From: an uncultured Clostridia bacterium
GTDB taxonomy: Bacteria > Bacillota > Clostridia > Oscillospirales > Acutalibacteraceae
Assembly: GCA_946186665.1 (NCBI GenBank)
Contig: CAMHOE010000007.1
Location: 1-64,000 of the forward strand
Direction: 5' to 3'
DNA length: 64,000 nucleotides
Below, in pieces: positions 50,973 through 59,432 of this stretch. The position numbers and the translations under genes were made by a program. The notes beneath the pieces are model-generated. The model had not been told where the DNA came from. It did not search any database and saw only the letters and a list, made by a program, of their open reading frames with translations. The first letter of the stretch is position 1, and every line of letters begins with the position of its first letter.

Positions 50973-51680
50973 TTACCCCCTTACATAATAGTTCTTTACG
51001 AAGCTTCTGTAGACATTCTTGAAATCCTTGAGGTGATTGCGTCCGATAACAGCTTTTTCCCCGTTAATAAAGAAAACTTCATTTCCGGCAATTGCAGAAA
51101 CAAAGTACATATTTATGGCATATGATTTATGGATACGATAAAAGCAGTGTTCCGGCAGCAGTTCCAGAACCTTTGAAATTGTTTTAGAGCTATTGTACGT
51201 CTCGTTTTTGGTTCTGATCAGACAATATTTTCCGTTGGCTTCTATGTAGATGATATCCTCTGAGGGTATCGTCTTTTGTTCGCCGTTTTCAGTAATAACA
51301 ATTGGGTTCAGCAGCTTTTGCTGATGGATATAGCTGTCAAGAGCGTCTTTCAGTTTGTTTCTGTCCAGCGGTTTTATAAAAAATCTGAAAGGCCGTACCT
51401 CAAAGGATGAAAATACAAAGTCGGGATATGAAGTCACAAATATTATACTGCAAATGCTGTTTTTAGTTCGCAGTGATCTTGCGGCACTCAAACCGTCAAT
51501 TCCCGGCATCTGGTAGTCCAGGAAAACGATATCGAACACTTCTTTTGAGTCAAGCAGCTGCTGAGCGTTTTCAAATTCAAAAACATCAACAGAGACTCTT
51601 TTTTCGCGCCTATATTCTGATAAAGCATCACACAGATCAGACCTGAAAAGCTTCTCATCGTCACATACAGCAATCTGCAT
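50973..51680 (-). CDS. AgrA-like LytTR response regulator
   Basis: 235 residues; ATG 51680 with AAGGAG 12 nt upstream. Receiver domain with D55 (FLDYQMPG) and acidic pocket CDDE; LytTR DNA-binding domain about 128-235 (IPSEDIIYIEANGKYCLIRT, HCFYRIHKSYAINM, VIGRNHLKDF). It should be phosphorylated by the kinase and bind short direct repeats near the promoters it controls. The divergent gap upstream holds GTAACGAGTTAC and the tiny peptide gene. Confidence 0.94.
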   Translation of the reverse strand: MQIAVCDDEKLFRSDLCDALSEYRREKRVSVDVFEFENAQQLLDSKEVFDIVFLDYQMPGIDGLSAARSLRTKNSICSIIFVTSYPDFVFSSFEVRPFRFFIKPLDRNKLKDALDSYIHQQKLLNPIVITENGEQKTIPSEDIIYIEANGKYCLIRTKNETYNSSKTISKVLELLPEHCFYRIHKSYAINMYFVSAIAGNEVFFINGEKAVIGRNHLKDFKNVYRSFVKNYYVRG

Positions 51681-51750
51681 AATTACAGTTCACTCCTTAT
51701 TTTCTACAGATTACTCCAACCTATATATTAAAAAACCTCTCTTTGATTTA

Positions 51751-51779
51751 TAACTTAATTACAACAAGTAACGAGTTAC
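51751..51779. promoter_or_regulatory. Candidate LytTR operator region
   Basis: TAACTTAATTAC and AAGTAACGAGTTAC (inverted GTAAC-ga-GTTAC at 51768-51779) lie between the divergent regulator and peptide genes. This fits an operator position, but the exact promoter is uncertain. Confidence 0.4.
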
Positions 51780-51807
51780 AAAAATCGTATAAGAAAGGAA
51801 AATTGAT

Positions 51808-51852
51808 ATGGCAGCTTTATTACAGTGGTTGTTTGGTTGGATAAATGGCTGA
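51808..51852 (+). CDS. Possible 14-residue hydrophobic peptide
   Basis: ATG 51808 is preceded by AAAGGA at a good distance and opens a 14-codon frame, MAALLQWLFGWING, ended by TGA. It is rich in Leu and Trp, amphipathic-looking and leaderless. It is divergent from the AgrA/AgrC-like pair, in the position that delta-haemolysin/RNAIII holds relative to agr in Staphylococcus (comparison, not homology). A short hairpin lies about 135 nt downstream. It could be a signal peptide, a toxin-like peptide or chance. Confidence 0.45.
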   Translation: MAALLQWLFGWING

Positions 51853-51987
51853 TTGGTCACGTTTATTAAGGTCGTGTGATACGTACAGATTTATTTTTTG
51901 ATACTTTCTTTCTCTATTGTCTCTGTGAATGTAAGTACATCTGTATATGACACTTCTGTATATATCATGTGCCTTTTTAAAATTTCA

Positions 51988-52015
51988 GGGCGGTTTGCTT
52001 TCGGGCAGACCGCTC
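51988..52015 (+). terminator. Possible terminator of the peptide transcript
   Basis: GGGCGGTTTG / CAGACCGCTC stem with G-T pairs, followed by TGTTATTT, a weak T run. It would end a transcript of about 200-250 nt. Confidence 0.45.
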
Positions 52016-52214
52016 TGTTATTTATAAACAGAGAAGTACGTAACACGTATTTACAAAAAGTATCTTACACAAATAGTATAACAACTTTTTACAAAATTTG
52101 CAAGGTTCATGCTTCGTTAAGTTTTGAAATTATATTTGCATATCACACTTAAATACAGCGAGTTTAATGTCCTTTTGCTCCGAATAGTGAAGTATGTTTT
52201 CTTTTGATTACAAA

Positions 52215-52364
52215 GGGGGGCAAAAGGGGCAAAAAATTCAAAAGTCATAAATAAGGAAAATCGCAATAAAAAAATATATATACTTATATTTATAAATATA
52301 TACATATTTTTTTAGTATTTATATAAAGATGAATACTCCGAATAAAATGCCCCTTTTGCCCCCC
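52215..52364. repeat. Perfect 17-bp G/C inverted repeat around a very AT-rich core
   Basis: GGGGGGCAAAAGGGGCA (52215-52231) pairs exactly with TGCCCCTTTTGCCCCCC (52348-52364). The 116 bp between are almost all A and T (TATATATACTTATATTTATA type). No gene is seen. The G runs could also form a quadruplex. Single copy in this window. Confidence 0.7.
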
Positions 52365-52379
52365 AAATGATGATAATAA

Positions 52380-52425
52380 AAGAAGCCGCAGAGACATGAG
52401 CTGTCAGACCCTTTGTCCCTGCGGC
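52380..52425 (-). terminator. Terminator of the tailed phosphohexomutase gene
   Basis: GCCGCAG (52385-52391) with CTGCGGC (52419-52425); on the minus strand it is followed by CTTCTTTTATT. Confidence 0.7.
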
Positions 52426-52465
52426 ATAATTATATTCTCTTTGGAATGTACTGAATCAGAATTTT

Positions 52466-54313
52466 TTATTCGGATTTAGCAGCTTTTTTGGTAGTAGTTT
52501 TCTTTGTGGTTTTGGCAGCAGGCTTTTTAGCCTCTTCCTTTTCAGCGGATGCTTCTGTTTTGACTTCTGATTTTTCAGGAGCTTTTTTAGCAGCGGCCTT
52601 TTTTGCAGGAGCTTTTGGTGCTTCTGCTTCAGCTGTTTTTTCATCAGCCTTTTTTGCGGCTGTTTTCTTTGCAGGAGTCTTTGTTGTTTTTGTTTCGTCT
52701 GCTTTTTCGTCAGCTTTTTTTGCAGGAGTCTTTGGGGCTTCTGCTTCGGCTGTTTTTTCAGCAGTCTTTTTAGCGGCAGCTTTCTTTGCAGCCGGCTTTT
52801 TCTCGCCTTTATATGTATCAAGTCCCTCGCATTCGGAAAGGAAGCCTTCTATCTTCTTATAGATCTTATCAACACCGCCCTTGCTGTCGCTTTCGATATT
52901 GAGCGGCATTATGGGGTCATGGACACTGAGTCTGAGCAGGAACCAACCATCTCCATCCTTCTTGTCGAAGGATACCCTGATGCCTTCGTGATTGTCGTCA
53001 GCAATAATAAAGTCCTTCTGCTTCTCAGCGTATTCCTTAAGCTTTTCGATCACCTGCTCGCCGTATTTGCGGAAATCCTTTTCAGTGATCTTTATTCTTA
53101 TCTCCTTGCTCTCAACAGGCTCTTTCAGGTCAGCGATAATGCTTTCCAGTTTTTTGCCCTCAGCGCGGAGCTTTGCCATCTGGATAATGATCTTTGTTAT
53201 GAGGTATGCGCCGTCATCCAGGAAGTAATTCTCTCTCATAGCGGCGTGGCCGGAAGTTTCTATTGCAAGAGGACAGTTAACGTTCTCATTGTTCTGCTTT
53301 ATAGCCTCGTCAATTACGTTCTTATAGCCTCTCTTAAATCTCAGGTGCTTACCGCCGAGCTTCTTCTCGATGAACTCTTTCAGACCGCTGGAGGTAATAG
53401 AGTCTGTTACAATAGTACCGCCCTCGTTGCCCTCAAGTGCAATAGCTGCCGCAAGTGCTACAAGACGATTGCGGTTGATCTCCTTACCGTCAGCTCCTAC
53501 AGCGCCGCAGCGGTCAACGTCTGTATCAAAGATAACGCCGAGATCTGCGCCCATAGCCTTTACAGCTGCGCTTATTGCAGCCATAGCTTCGGCATTTTCA
53601 GGGTTAGGCACGTGGTTTGGGAACATACCGTCAGGCTCTAAGAACTGACTTCCTCTGACATCTGCACCAAGAGCTTCCAGAACATCAGCAGCGTAGAAGC
53701 CGCCGACTCCGTTGCCTGCGTCAACAACGATCTTAAAGCCCTTGAGGGGATGATGATAGTCGTCCTTTGAGTTTACCTCTTCTTTGATAAGCTCACGAAG
53801 GTTTCCTGCATAGTATGTCATATAGTCGTTTTCAACTATTTTGCCGGTATCGCTTGCTGCCGGAGCTTCACCATCCTGAGCGTAAGTCAGGATGGAAGTG
53901 ATATTTTCTCCCTCAAGGCCGCCCTCACGGGTGAAGAATTTCAGACCGTTTCTGTAGTAGGGGTGGTGACTTGCAGTTATCTGAACTGCGCCGTCACAGC
54001 CAAGCTCTACTGTTGTCATGAACATTGCGGGGGTAGAAGCAAGGTCACAGTCAACTATAAACACGCCGGCATCAAAGAGGACCTCTTTAGCTGCCGCTGC
54101 TATTCTCGGACCTGATATCCTTGAGTCACGTCCTATAGATATTTTAAGCTCGGGAGCTGTTTTGCCTGTCTTTTTGCAAAGCCATACTATAAAGCCGTTT
54201 ACTATAGACTTTACGGTGTCGTCGGTAAGGTCGACATCATAGCCTGCGCCCTCAAGCGCAATGCCTCTGATATCTGTGCCGCTTTTAAGTGAACTCCAGA
54301 ATTCGTTTAACAT
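52466..54313 (-). CDS. Phosphomannomutase/phosphoglucomutase with histone H1-like tail
   Basis: 615 residues, of which about 500 are the alpha-D-phosphohexomutase enzyme: start SGTDIRGIALEG, phospho-serine S115 in ITASHHP, metal loop D263-T-D265-V-D267, sugar loop ETSGHAAM and a C-terminal phosphate-binding domain. It interconverts 1- and 6-phosphates of glucose or mannose. Residues about 504-615 form an added low-complexity tail of Lys, Ala, Pro, Thr and Glu with PAKKAAAKK, KTPAKK and AEAEAPK repeats, like histone H1 or bacterial AlgP/HctB tails. The frame is open through the repeats, so the tail is likely real. Repeat units differ in codons, which argues against a recent artefact. Confidence 0.9.
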   Translation of the reverse strand: MLNEFWSSLKSGTDIRGIALEGAGYDVDLTDDTVKSIVNGFIVWLCKKTGKTAPELKISIGRDSRISGPRIAAAAKEVLFDAGVFIVDCDLASTPAMFMTTVELGCDGAVQITASHHPYYRNGLKFFTREGGLEGENITSILTYAQDGEAPAASDTGKIVENDYMTYYAGNLRELIKEEVNSKDDYHHPLKGFKIVVDAGNGVGGFYAADVLEALGADVRGSQFLEPDGMFPNHVPNPENAEAMAAISAAVKAMGADLGVIFDTDVDRCGAVGADGKEINRNRLVALAAAIALEGNEGGTIVTDSITSSGLKEFIEKKLGGKHLRFKRGYKNVIDEAIKQNNENVNCPLAIETSGHAAMRENYFLDDGAYLITKIIIQMAKLRAEGKKLESIIADLKEPVESKEIRIKITEKDFRKYGEQVIEKLKEYAEKQKDFIIADDNHEGIRVSFDKKDGDGWFLLRLSVHDPIMPLNIESDSKGGVDKIYKKIEGFLSECEGLDTYKGEKKPAAKKAAAKKTAEKTAEAEAPKTPAKKADEKADETKTTKTPAKKTAAKKADEKTAEAEAPKAPAKKAAAKKAPEKSEVKTEASAEKEEAKKPAAKTTKKTTTKKAAKSE

Positions 54314-54464
54314 AGTAAAATGTCTCCTTTTTCATTATATTTGCTGATCGGCTCCAAGTTCTGTAAAAACACAGAACATGGTCTGCCGGTTCGGGGTATC
54401 GTTTATAGGCTTATATAAAAATGGTATATTATACCATAGCCTGACATATCGGTGTCTGATGGGA

Positions 54465-55205
54465 TCAGAGCTTCCTTTCGGGGCTGCCTGACCCATAATA
54501 ATTGTCATACCATGACGACTCCCATGATCCATCATCGTCGTCATAAAAACGGGACGAAGTCATCTCATCAAGACGTTTCTTTATTGTGTCGTCCTTTGTG
54601 CGAAAATATCCTGCTCTTAATGTTTTTATCGTGTTTGCTCTGTCATTAAGGGCAGTGTAAGCGTCTGCAAGCTTCAGATAAAGCTTTGGGTCGGTGGGGT
54701 CGTTTTCGACAGCAGCTTTGTATTCCTGCACAGCCGCTTCGTAATCTTCATTCTCCATATACTCATCCGCTGCCGAGACCTGTTCCTGTATTCTTGTATT
54801 GAGATCCGGCTGAGTAAAAATAACTATGACTGCCGCAATTGCGCACAGCAGGAAAAAAGCACCTACTGAGATCAATGCTATCATCGGACTCTTTGACCTT
54901 CCTTTGGCTGGAACAGTATGATCATTCGAAGCGGAGCTTTCATAATAATTGTCGTTGTATGTATATGCGGTAATTCCGGCATCCGGCGCAGCTGCTGAAT
55001 TATATGGAGAAGCATCTTCGGTGAATGTACCATCAGATACAGGTTGTTTCTGCGTGTTTTTTTCTAAGATGACAGTCGGCTGTTGTTCAGGAACTGTGAC
55101 CTGCGCTGCGTCGACAGTGTTGTCGGAAGCGTATCTGGTTCCGCACATAGGGCAGATGTTAAAGTTTTCATCAAACTGATTTCCGCATTTTTTACATACT
55201 ACCAT
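54465..55205 (-). CDS. Zinc-ribbon, single-pass membrane TPR protein
   Basis: 246 residues. An N-terminal zinc ribbon CKKCG ... CPMCG (residues 4-21) is followed by a Thr/Pro/Asn-rich linker, a membrane helix (about 108-131), a TPR pair (YEAAVQEYKAAVENDPTDPKLYLKLADAYTALND) and an acidic Asp/Ser/Tyr-rich end. The layout resembles the larger protein at 38780 in this window. The function is unknown; a scaffold linking cytoplasmic metal binding with envelope proteins is conceivable. Confidence 0.83.
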   Translation of the reverse strand: MVVCKKCGNQFDENFNICPMCGTRYASDNTVDAAQVTVPEQQPTVILEKNTQKQPVSDGTFTEDASPYNSAAAPDAGITAYTYNDNYYESSASNDHTVPAKGRSKSPMIALISVGAFFLLCAIAAVIVIFTQPDLNTRIQEQVSAADEYMENEDYEAAVQEYKAAVENDPTDPKLYLKLADAYTALNDRANTIKTLRAGYFRTKDDTIKKRLDEMTSSRFYDDDDGSWESSWYDNYYGSGSPERKL

Positions 55206-55282
55206 AATTCTGCTCCTTTACTTTATGCTGATGCAGCCTGTCCGAAAGAACGGGTATTACTTTGCCGGAAGCTTTACATTAT

Positions 55283-55326
55283 GGGAACCTCTAAAAACCT
55301 CCCTAACGGCGATTTTAGAGAACCCC
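55283..55326. mobile_element. Family D element, short copy D-2
   Basis: 44 bp: GGGAACCTCTAAAA at the left and TTTTAGAGAACCCC at the right, keeping only both ends of the 164-bp element. TTAT flanks each side. The right flank is the stop codon region of the next minus-strand gene. Confidence 0.7.
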
Positions 55327-56337
55327 TTATTTTATTTCGCGTTCAAAAGCGTACTTGTTGTCGGTTTTTGTAAGTGTACTGGAATAAGCTTCGGAACTGA
55401 ATGTCAGCTTATCTCCGTCAACAGTATAGTCCATCGTCTGTTCTGATGGAGTGTCTCCGCCGGTAACGATATTATATGTCAGCTTGCCGTTTTCAGCCTT
55501 ATAAGCGCCCTTGTATTCTACATCCTTATAGATAAGCTCGTAGGTGCCGTCATCATTGAAGGTGAACGTACAGCCGTAGCCCGATGCTTCGTTTTTGTCG
55601 TACCATATGCCAACAAGCTTCTTGTCTTTTGAAGCATTATCGTATTTTTCGATCTTCGGCTCCGGTTCTGTAACAGAACTGAAGTTAATGATGTAATACC
55701 TCACATCATTCTCTTCGATGTAATCCGCCGCTTTCTTTTTCGCATCTACTTCTGACTTGACCTCAGAGCTTATGTTGTCGGGCGGAAATATAAGTCCGCT
55801 TAAATCCGTAAGTTCAAGCTGTCTGCCGGAAAATTCGTTTCCGGACAGAGTGTAGTAAAATTCCTTTTCGAGTATCGGCTGACCAAGATAAGTGAGGGTG
55901 ATGTTGAGCTTATCCCTGCCGTCATCCGTCTGCGACACCTTATAGACACCATTGTAGGTCAGTCCGCCGGCGTGATATCTGCAAACGTTATCGTCATCGA
56001 ATGTAAAGGTGGTGTTGAAATTTACAGAGTCTATTGTGACATCGCAGTTCCAGCTGCCCTTGATGCTTTTACTGAAAAAGCAGGACCACGCTGCAAAGAA
56101 CAGAATCGTCGCTATAAGTATTACGCCTGCTATTATGATCGGCGCTCTCATTCTTGTTACTGCAATGGCTCTTGTATGGCTTTCTGCTTTTGCCGTTTCA
56201 GCAGCTTCAGATTCTGATGCGTCCTTGATATCATCTGTCAGATCATCGATAATGTCTGAAGCATCATCGCCCTCTGCTTTGCTGATGTTATCTGTTACAT
56301 CCGAATGTTCCTGTTCGGTATTGCTTTTTATCGACAT
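55327..56337 (-). CDS. Single-pass membrane protein with two lipocalin-like beta domains
   Basis: 336 residues from ATG 56337, 7 nt after GGGAGG. An acidic cytoplasmic N-terminus (1-65) precedes a membrane helix (about 74-98). Two similar external units begin KGSWNCDV ... FTFDDDNVCRYHAGGLTYNGVYKV and VGIWYDKNEASGYGCTFTFNDDGTYELI, the W-x-F/Y ... DDGTY ... G-Y pattern of small lipocalin-like (DUF5640-type) domains. A ligand-binding or sensing role is inference. It is separated from the next minus-strand gene by the D-2 element. Confidence 0.82.
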   Translation of the reverse strand: MSIKSNTEQEHSDVTDNISKAEGDDASDIIDDLTDDIKDASESEAAETAKAESHTRAIAVTRMRAPIIIAGVILIATILFFAAWSCFFSKSIKGSWNCDVTIDSVNFNTTFTFDDDNVCRYHAGGLTYNGVYKVSQTDDGRDKLNITLTYLGQPILEKEFYYTLSGNEFSGRQLELTDLSGLIFPPDNISSEVKSEVDAKKKAADYIEENDVRYYIINFSSVTEPEPKIEKYDNASKDKKLVGIWYDKNEASGYGCTFTFNDDGTYELIYKDVEYKGAYKAENGKLTYNIVTGGDTPSEQTMDYTVDGDKLTFSSEAYSSTLTKTDNKYAFEREIK

Positions 56338-56598
56338 TTTCTTTCCTCCCATAAAAAGTGAGATATGCAATAATATACATTTTACAGAATATATTTTAAC
56401 TTAAATCCCTTTTTAAAACAAGCATTAAATTTATACAAATATAATAGCATTATACATATTTTCTATTGATATTTTCTATGAAACATGGTACGCCTTTTTG
56501 TCGGAAAAAAGCGCATATAATAAGGTTACAAAAAAACGCAGAAATGTGTTGATTTTTTGTCTTAATAAAAAATCTTTTGATCAAAACAAAACTAAATA

Positions 56599-56627
56599 TT
56601 GAAACACACGGAAAAATATGATATCAT
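56599..56627 (+). promoter_or_regulatory. Sigma-A promoter of the phosphoglucomutase gene
   Basis: TTGAAA (56599-56604), 17-nt spacer, TATCAT (56622-56627), about 55 nt before ATG 56684. The rest of the gap from 56338 is AT-rich, with no gene. Confidence 0.65.
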
Positions 56628-56683
56628 ATCATTAGTAATGTAGATCAGTATGTATTACTGTTTTGTATCAGGGGGAATATAAA

Positions 56684-58402
56684 ATGGATGTAAAGGAACT
56701 TTATAAGCTGTGGCGTGCAAATGCAAATGATGATCTTGATCTGATTAAAGAGCTTGACAGCATTAAGGATAATGATGCCGAGATCTATGAGAGCTTCTAT
56801 CGTGAACTGAAGTTCGGTACGGCAGGTCTGAGAGGCATCATAGGCGCAGGCACCAACAGAATGAATATATATACCGTAAGGAAGGCAACTCAGGGTCTGG
56901 CAAACTTTCTCACCAAGAAATATGAGGAGCCGTCTGTTGCTATTTCATACGATTCCCGTATAAAGGCGGATCTTTTTGCAAGAGAGGCTGCAAGGGTACT
57001 TGCAGCAAACGGAGTTAAAGTCTATATCTCTACAGAGCTTCAGCCTACTCCGGTGGTGTCTTATGCTGTAAGAGAGCTTAAGACAAGCGCAGGCATTATG
57101 GTAACGGCAAGCCATAATCCCGCAAAGTATAACGGCTACAAATGCTATGGCAGCGACGGATGTCAGATGACGGATGTCAATGCGGATGCGGTTTATGATG
57201 AGATACAGAAGGTGGATTATTTTAACGGAGACATAAAGCTTGCTGATTTTGAAAAGGGTCTTGAAAGCGGTATGATCCAGTGGATAAGCGACAGTGTGTA
57301 TGAGAGCTATCTTGCGAATGTTCAGAGTCAGACCATCAATGAGGGCGTTTGCAAGGGTTCAGGACTCAAGGTGGTATATACGCCTCTTAACGGCGCAGGC
57401 AACAAGCTTGTAAGAAAGATCCTTGACAGAATAGGGGTCGAGGATGTTGTTATAGTACCGGAGCAGGAAATGCCAGACGGCAACTTCACCACCTGCCCGT
57501 ATCCAAACCCTGAGATAAGGGAAGCTCTTGCACTGGGACTTGAGCTGTGTAAAAAAGAGGAAGCTGATCTTCTTTTGGCTACAGATCCGGACAGTGACCG
57601 TGTTGGTATCGCGGTAAAGACAAAGAACGGTTATCGCCTTATGTCCGGCAACGAGACCGGCATAATGCTCATGAATTATATTCTTTCAGGACGAAAGGCA
57701 GCAGGCAGTCTGCCGAAGGATCCTGTTGCGGTAAAGACGGTCGTTACAAGCAAGCTTGTTGACAGAATATGTCAGAAATACGGCTGTGAGCTTAAGGTCG
57801 TGCTTACCGGCTTCAAGTACATCGGTGAGCAGATACTTCTTCTTGAACAGAAGAATGAAGAAAACAGATATGTTTTCGGATTTGAGGAAAGCTACGGTTA
57901 TCTTGCCGGAACATATGTAAGAGATAAGGATGCAGTTGTTGCTTCTATGCTTATATGTGAAATGGCTGCTTACTATCGTCAGCAGGGCAGGAGCCTTGAC
58001 GAAGTTATGTCCTCTATTTATGATGAGTTCGGTTATTATCTCAACAGAACAGAGAGCTATGAGTTTGAGGGCTCGGCAGGAATGCAGAAGATGTCCGATA
58101 TAATGAGTTCTCTCAGAGCTTCAATGCCTGAGGAGATCGCAGGCTTTAAAGTGACTGAGGTGGGTGACTATCTCGAGTCGTACACAAAGGATATCAGCAG
58201 CGGAGAGACTGCCGTTATTGATCTTCCTAAGTCCAATGTGCTTTCGTATTCACTCGAAGGCGGCGGTTCAGTGATCGTAAGACCCTCCGGTACGGAGCCG
58301 AAGATAAAGGTATATGTCACAGCAGTAGGTGTATCAGCTGAAGATGCAGCAGGAATTGCTGAGAAGATGTTCAAAGCCATGACAACTGTTATGGGTATAT
58401 AA
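56684..58402 (+). CDS. Phospho-sugar mutase (phosphoglucomutase, PgcA type)
   Basis: 572 residues from ATG 56684 (GGGGGA 7 nt upstream). The PgcA-like N-terminal helical start (WRANANDDLDLIKELDSI) leads to the core with FGTAGLRGIIGAG, catalytic S143 in VTASHNPAKYNGYK, metal loop DPDSDRVG, sugar loop FGFEESYGYL and phosphate-binding RPSGTEPKIKVY. It converts glucose-6-phosphate to glucose-1-phosphate for glycogen, UDP-glucose and glycolipid synthesis, so it could feed the UDP-sugar glycosyltransferase at 19020. A second, tailed mutase is at 52466. Confidence 0.95.
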   Translation: MDVKELYKLWRANANDDLDLIKELDSIKDNDAEIYESFYRELKFGTAGLRGIIGAGTNRMNIYTVRKATQGLANFLTKKYEEPSVAISYDSRIKADLFAREAARVLAANGVKVYISTELQPTPVVSYAVRELKTSAGIMVTASHNPAKYNGYKCYGSDGCQMTDVNADAVYDEIQKVDYFNGDIKLADFEKGLESGMIQWISDSVYESYLANVQSQTINEGVCKGSGLKVVYTPLNGAGNKLVRKILDRIGVEDVVIVPEQEMPDGNFTTCPYPNPEIREALALGLELCKKEEADLLLATDPDSDRVGIAVKTKNGYRLMSGNETGIMLMNYILSGRKAAGSLPKDPVAVKTVVTSKLVDRICQKYGCELKVVLTGFKYIGEQILLLEQKNEENRYVFGFEESYGYLAGTYVRDKDAVVASMLICEMAAYYRQQGRSLDEVMSSIYDEFGYYLNRTESYEFEGSAGMQKMSDIMSSLRASMPEEIAGFKVTEVGDYLESYTKDISSGETAVIDLPKSNVLSYSLEGGGSVIVRPSGTEPKIKVYVTAVGVSAEDAAGIAEKMFKAMTTVMGI

Positions 58403-58428
58403 TAATAGGCTCTCATGTAAAAATAATA

Positions 58429-58465
58429 ACGGTGCAATACGGCAGTTACCGCATTGCACCGTTTG
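58429..58465 (+). terminator. Hairpin terminator after the mutase gene
   Basis: Fourteen-bp stem ACGGTGCAATACGG / CCGCATTGCACCGT with one mismatch, followed by a short T run (TTTG), so it may be leaky into the HAD gene. Confidence 0.65.
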
Positions 58466-58496
58466 CTGTGTCATATAGACTGAGGAGAAGATGAAC

Positions 58497-59357
58497 ATGA
58501 GAACACCATATAAAACACTGTATATTTCCGACCTTGACGGAACGCTGCTCAATAAAAACGCTGAGCTGTCTGACTATACAAGAGATACTGTTTCAAGGCT
58601 TATAAGTGATGGGATGCTGTTTTCTATCGCAACGGCAAGGAGCCAGTCTGCAATAAAGATACTCAGCCGGCTTGATATTAATATTCCCAGCATACACCTC
58701 AACGGTGTCCTGATTTATGACTACAAAAACCGGAAATATATTGACTGCACTCCGATGGATACCGACACTGCTAATGAGATAATAAGGATATTGAAGAACT
58801 TTGACAGGATGTCATTTGTATATAAGTTTGACAGTGACTGCGGTATAAATGTGGAGTTTGAGCGTCTGTCAAATCAGGTGGAGCGGAATTTCTTTGAAGT
58901 CAGAAAGGACAGCGACTATAAAAGCTTCCGTCAGACAGATAACATTCGTGCTACTGATGACGATAGAGTCATCTACTTCACAATGGTAGATGAATATGAG
59001 CGTCTGCTGCCTATCTACAAAGAGATATCCGCATTGCCGAAAGCAAAGGCAACGCTGTACAGTGATAATTATTCCAAGCTGTATTTTCTTGAAGTATTCA
59101 GCAGTGATGCTACAAAGGCGTCAGGTGTTATGAAGCTGAAAAAAATGCTCAATGCCGACAGAGTGGTGGCTATAGGGGATAATCTCAACGACCTTGAAAT
59201 GCTTAAGGCGGCTGATCTTGGTATTGCTGTAGGCGATGGGGCAGAGGAAGTAAAAAGACAGGCAGACCTTGTTATCGGCAACAGCTATGAGGACGGAGTT
59301 GCAAGGTACCTGTCAGAAGAATTAATGAATACTGAAAACTTAAAACTGAAAAATTAA
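58497..59357 (+). CDS. HAD-superfamily phosphatase (Cof type)
   Basis: 286 residues from ATG 58497 (AGGAG about 8 nt upstream; ATG 58491 is too near). Motif I SDLDGTLLN, motif II ATARS, a C2B cap, motif III Lys in DATKASGVMKLKK and motif IV GDNLNDLEMLKAAD. Cof-type enzymes remove phosphate from sugar phosphates or cofactors; the substrate is unknown. The last ten codons (MNTENLKLKN) and the stop lie in a family A leader repeat, so the C-terminus has been extended or replaced by the repeat. Confidence 0.92.
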   Translation: MRTPYKTLYISDLDGTLLNKNAELSDYTRDTVSRLISDGMLFSIATARSQSAIKILSRLDINIPSIHLNGVLIYDYKNRKYIDCTPMDTDTANEIIRILKNFDRMSFVYKFDSDCGINVEFERLSNQVERNFFEVRKDSDYKSFRQTDNIRATDDDRVIYFTMVDEYERLLPIYKEISALPKAKATLYSDNYSKLYFLEVFSSDATKASGVMKLKKMLNADRVVAIGDNLNDLEMLKAADLGIAVGDGAEEVKRQADLVIGNSYEDGVARYLSEELMNTENLKLKN

Positions 59358-59385
59358 TAATAGTGGTGTGTTTTCTGTGCAGAGT
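59322..59385 (+). repeat. Family A leader module overlapping a gene end
   Basis: TGAATACTGAAAACTTAAAACTG, then AATAATAGTGGTGTGTTTTC. It matches the leader at 35676 and supplies the final codons of the HAD gene. Confidence 0.65.
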
Positions 59386-59432
59386 CTGACGCCTGTACAG
59401 CTCAGGTCGAGGAACATTTAATTCTGAACTTA

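Noticed and set aside
51898..52152. An 84-codon frame downstream of the tiny peptide
   Set aside because: It starts without a ribosome site, passes through the hairpin at 51988 and encodes a composition typical of AT-rich non-coding DNA.
52488..52862. A 124-codon Ala/Phe/Ser frame on the plus strand
   Set aside because: It is the reverse complement of the Lys/Ala-rich tail of the mutase; composition mirrors the repeats.
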